Positions 6,385 to 7,947 of a stretch of 7,947 nucleotides of DNA are shown in pieces (within the stretch, counting starts at the first letter, position 1; each line of letters starts with the position of its first letter). Origin of the DNA: an uncultured Bacilli bacterium (GTDB lineage Bacteria > Bacillota_I > Bacilli_A > RF39 > UBA660); NCBI GenBank assembly GCA_947627145.1, contig CANQUW010000045.1, positions 1 to 7,947 on the forward strand, given 5' to 3'. The notes under the pieces are model-generated. The model made no database searches, was not told the origin of the DNA, and worked only from the letters and a program-made list of their open reading frames with translations. The translations under genes and the position numbers were made by a program.

Positions 6385-6413
6385 AAAAAAACACTTTCCG
6401 AAAAGGAAAGTAT
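6384..6413 (-). terminator. Intrinsic terminator of the short-chain dehydrogenase gene
   Basis: Directly after the TAA stop, ACTTTCC (6405-6411) and GGAAAGT (6393-6399) form a perfect 7-bp stem, extendable to 9 bp with one G-U pair, around a 5-base loop. It is followed on the minus strand by eight Ts (6384-6391), which also form the spacer of the ecfA1 promoter. Confidence 0.9.
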
Positions 6414-7172
6414 TTATTTATTTAATTTTTTTCTTTGTATTTTATAAACAGTTCTAAGTAAGAACTTATCACTTACAAATCTAGAGAAAAATTTAGCACA
6501 TTTCATTTTAAACCCAGGAACAATTATTTTTTTTCTTTTAAATAAATTTTCCATTGCATAACCAGCAACAAAATCACTTGATAAAGGTTTAACAGAAAAA
6601 TCCACTCCCGCAACTTTATTAAAATTAGTATCAACTGGTCCTGGACACAAACAAGAAACAACTACATTACTCTTACGTCTTTTAAGTTCATACCAAATAC
6701 CTTCACTTAAACTTCTAACATAAGACTTAGTTGCATAGTATGTAGCCATAAGTGGACCACCAGGTTGAAAAGCTGCACTAGAAGAAACATTTAATATATA
6801 ACCAGAATCTTTTTTTAGCATATCTCTAAGAAAAGCCTTAGTTAAAACATGTAATGCCCGAATATTAGTATCAATCATTTCTAAATCATTTGAAAGATCT
6901 GTATTCTGAAACTCTCCAAATGAACCAAAACCTGCATTATTAATTAAAATATCAATATTATCTTTTCTAGTTAAAACATATAACTCTTTAACTTTTTGAA
7001 TATTACTAAGATCAGTCGCAATAACACGAATATTACCACCTAGTTTTTCTTTTATAGCTTCAAGTCTTTCCTTATTTCTAGCAACAAGTATCAAATCACA
7101 TCCAATACTAGATAAATATTTAGCAAAAGAAAGACCTATTCCAGAAGAAGCACCAGTAATTAAAGCTTTCAT
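6414..7172 (-). CDS. Short-chain dehydrogenase/reductase (classical SDR, DltE-like COG0300 type)
   Basis: Soluble NAD(P)-dependent oxidoreductase of 252 residues. The Rossmann nucleotide motif TGASSGIG is at 6-13, Asp54 sits in the TDL adenine-site motif, and NNAG is at 78-81. The catalytic set is Asn103, Ser132 (in NVSSSAAF), Tyr145 and Lys149 (YYATK), with the usual 13-residue Ser-Tyr spacing, then CPGPVDT (176-182). Arg32 after the second strand (LILVARN) suggests NADP(H) preference. A basic, aromatic C-terminal tail (from about 211) could contact membrane or substrate. It is transcribed alone, between two terminators and from its own extended -10 promoter. The SD is GAGGGTGA. The substrate is not predictable; related proteins reduce lipids, sugars or small ketones. 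Confidence 0.92.
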   Translation of the reverse strand: MKALITGASSGIGLSFAKYLSSIGCDLILVARNKERLEAIKEKLGGNIRVIATDLSNIQKVKELYVLTRKDNIDILINNAGFGSFGEFQNTDLSNDLEMIDTNIRALHVLTKAFLRDMLKKDSGYILNVSSSAAFQPGGPLMATYYATKSYVRSLSEGIWYELKRRKSNVVVSCLCPGPVDTNFNKVAGVDFSVKPLSSDFVAGYAMENLFKRKKIIVPGFKMKCAKFFSRFVSDKFLLRTVYKIQRKKLNK

Positions 7173-7192
7173 ACACTCACCCTCTTAACTAA

Positions 7193-7201
7193 AGTATATC
7201 A
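7193..7201 (-). promoter_or_regulatory. Extended -10 promoter of the short-chain dehydrogenase gene
   Basis: TATACT (7193-7198) is preceded by TGA (7199-7201) on the minus strand. No good -35 is visible; that position is a T-rich stretch within the upstream terminator. The layout copies that of the ecfA1 promoter. Confidence 0.55.
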
Positions 7202-7202
7202 C

Positions 7203-7254
7203 AAAAAAAGGATTTAAAAAACAAATTATTATTCTTTACTGTAAATTAAATCCT
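7203..7254 (-). terminator. Probable terminator of the zinc-ribbon gene, with a very large loop
   Basis: AGGATTTAA (7246-7254, inside the last codons of the gene) and TTAAATCCT (7209-7217) are perfect 9-bp complements, followed by a T run (A7203-A7208 on the plus strand). The intervening 28 bases are A/T-rich and include a small TTTAC/GTAAA pairing. The stem and T run are convincing; the loop size is unusual and lowers confidence. Confidence 0.6.
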
Positions 7255-7796
7255 ATAAAATATAAATATAAAAATACCGCAATAGATATATAAATCACTA
7301 AAGATATAAATAACTTAGATATACTTTTAGTTCTAACACCATCAATATAAGACTCTCTTTCTAGTCTATGATTTTTATTAATATTTTCTATCTTTTTCTT
7401 TAAAAGTTTAATATATATCTTATTATTTATAAACACCCAAAAAGCCCTATCTAAAAGAAGATAAATAACAAGTACTATAATAATAGGTATACTAATAATA
7501 CTACTTAAAAAAGTATTATATAAATATCCAATAAGTACAAAACTTAAAATATCTAAAATACCAAGTATTAAGCCTAAATAAAAATATCTTCTATAACAAA
7601 AATATAATGGTCCAAATAAAAGTGAAATAATAGAAAGCTTACCATCTTCTATATTATAATAATCTATTCCAAGTATTTTCTTTAAATCAGTATCATCCTG
7701 ACCATTATCCATTTTTATATAATTACCATTAGCCATATAACCACAATGCATACAAAAATCTTTATACATTTCTTTTCCACAATTAGGACACGTCAT
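7236..7796 (-). CDS. Zinc-ribbon membrane protein (DUF2628-like)
   Basis: A 186-residue membrane protein of unknown function. The N-terminus is a zinc ribbon with two CxxC knuckles (Cys3/Cys6 and Cys15/Cys18), followed by a polar linker. Then comes LLFGPLYFCYRRYFYLG (59-75), which resembles the FGPxWxxYR element of DUF2628-type proteins, and hydrophobic helices at about 74-92, 96-117 and 160-183. A basic cytoplasmic stretch (about 125-160) lies between the last two. With the ribbon N-terminal and cytoplasmic, it may sense or scaffold at the membrane, but no activity can be assigned. The SD AGGTGA lies before the ATG, and the gene has its own promoter and a terminator, so it appears to be a single-gene unit. 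Confidence 0.8.
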   Translation of the reverse strand: MTCPNCGKEMYKDFCMHCGYMANGNYIKMDNGQDDTDLKKILGIDYYNIEDGKLSIISLLFGPLYFCYRRYFYLGLILGILDILSFVLIGYLYNTFLSSIISIPIIIVLVIYLLLDRAFWVFINNKIYIKLLKKKIENINKNHRLERESYIDGVRTKSISKLFISLVIYISIAVFLYLYFIGFNLQ

Positions 7797-7814
7797 ATTA
7801 TATCACCTACTATA

Positions 7815-7843
7815 ATTATAATATGTTCTTAAAACAATGTAAA
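7815..7843 (-). promoter_or_regulatory. Promoter of the zinc-ribbon gene
   Basis: The minus strand has -35 TTTACA (7838-7843), a 17-base spacer and -10 TATAAT (7815-7820). The predicted start near 7808 leaves a leader of only about a dozen bases, mostly SD (AGGTGA, 7803-7808). The -10 lies in the perfect palindrome TATAATTATA (7811-7820). Confidence 0.8.
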
Positions 7844-7847
7844 TATG

Positions 7848-7874
7848 AAAAAAGATATACTAATGTATACCTTT
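7848..7874 (-). terminator. Minus-strand terminator for a gene entering from the right edge
   Basis: On the minus strand AAAGGTATAC (7865-7874) pairs with GTATATCTTT (7851-7860) around the loop ATTA, with one G-U pair, and Ts continue to 7848. The stem is A/T-rich, so strength is moderate. It implies a minus-strand gene ending just to its right. Confidence 0.6.
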
Positions 7875-7883
7875 CAGACTGTT

Positions 7884-7920
7884 GACAAATAGGTAAATAA
7901 AACTACTTATTTGTCTTTTT
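7884..7920 (+). terminator. Plus-strand intrinsic terminator without a visible plus-strand gene
   Basis: GACAAATAGGTA (7884-7895) and TACTTATTTGTC (7904-7915) form a 12-bp stem with one G-U pair and an 8-base loop, followed by Ts at 7916-7920. On the minus strand the G-U becomes an A-C mismatch and there is no T run, so the element reads as plus-strand RNA. No coding region lies upstream of it on that strand. Confidence 0.65.
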
Positions 7921-7947
7921 GTATGTAGAAACTAATAATCTAGGGTT
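7903..7947 (-). CDS. Possible 3' end of a gene entering from the right (14 codons visible)
   Basis: One minus-strand frame is open from the right edge for 14 codons (NPRLLVSTYKKTNK) to a TAG at 7903-7905; the other two frames close within five codons. A minus-strand terminator lies about 30 bases downstream, as expected for a gene end. Fourteen codons are too few to identify a family, and an open frame of this length can arise by chance. Confidence 0.3.
   Translation of the reverse strand, partial: NPRLLVSTYKKTNK

Overview
The window is strongly AT-rich and tightly packed, with short junctions, overlapping genes and good Shine-Dalgarno (SD) motifs. It looks like chromosomal DNA of a low-GC Gram-positive lineage (Bacillota, perhaps one of the small-genome gut Bacilli or Mycoplasmatota-like groups; the exact lineage is inference). 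The strongest clue is the order ecfA1-ecfA2-ecfT-truA ... rplM-rpsI, a classic Bacillota ribosomal neighbourhood. The tryptophan codons I checked are TGG, so a mycoplasma-type TGA=Trp code is not in use in these genes. All 11 readable stop codons are TAA (5) or TAG (6); none is TGA.

Layout. Bases 1-795 (+) hold the 3' part of a ZIP-family metal transporter; its frame is open to the left edge. It converges on the minus-strand genes across a 54-base gap carrying back-to-back terminators. Everything else is on the minus strand. Read in the direction of transcription (right to left) the order is: a possible gene tail at the right edge, a zinc-ribbon membrane protein, a short-chain dehydrogenase, then a run of overlapping or nearly touching genes ecfA1, ecfA2, ecfT, truA, an anchored SGNH hydrolase and a transglutaminase-like protein, and finally rplM-rpsI, which have their own promoter and a structured leader.

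Most notable is the ECF transporter module. It sits in its canonical place, but both ATPases have lost most ABC consensus motifs. EcfA2 has no P-loop lysine, and EcfA1 has no recognisable LSGGQ. In a head-to-tail heterodimer these two losses fall in the same composite nucleotide site, while the other site keeps an intact P-loop and Walker B aspartate. EcfT is short and diverged. This points either to a remodelled one-site transporter engine or to a module losing its function.

Two further points stand out. The rplM leader has an interleaved a-b-a'-b' pairing pattern, as in an H-type pseudoknot, ending just before the rplM SD; this fits autoregulation by L13. In addition, an SGNH hydrolase and a transglutaminase-like gene lie between truA and rplM, where the usual order has the two adjacent. 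No mobile element, CRISPR array, tRNA or rRNA was seen, and no gene-free stretch exceeds 300 bases.
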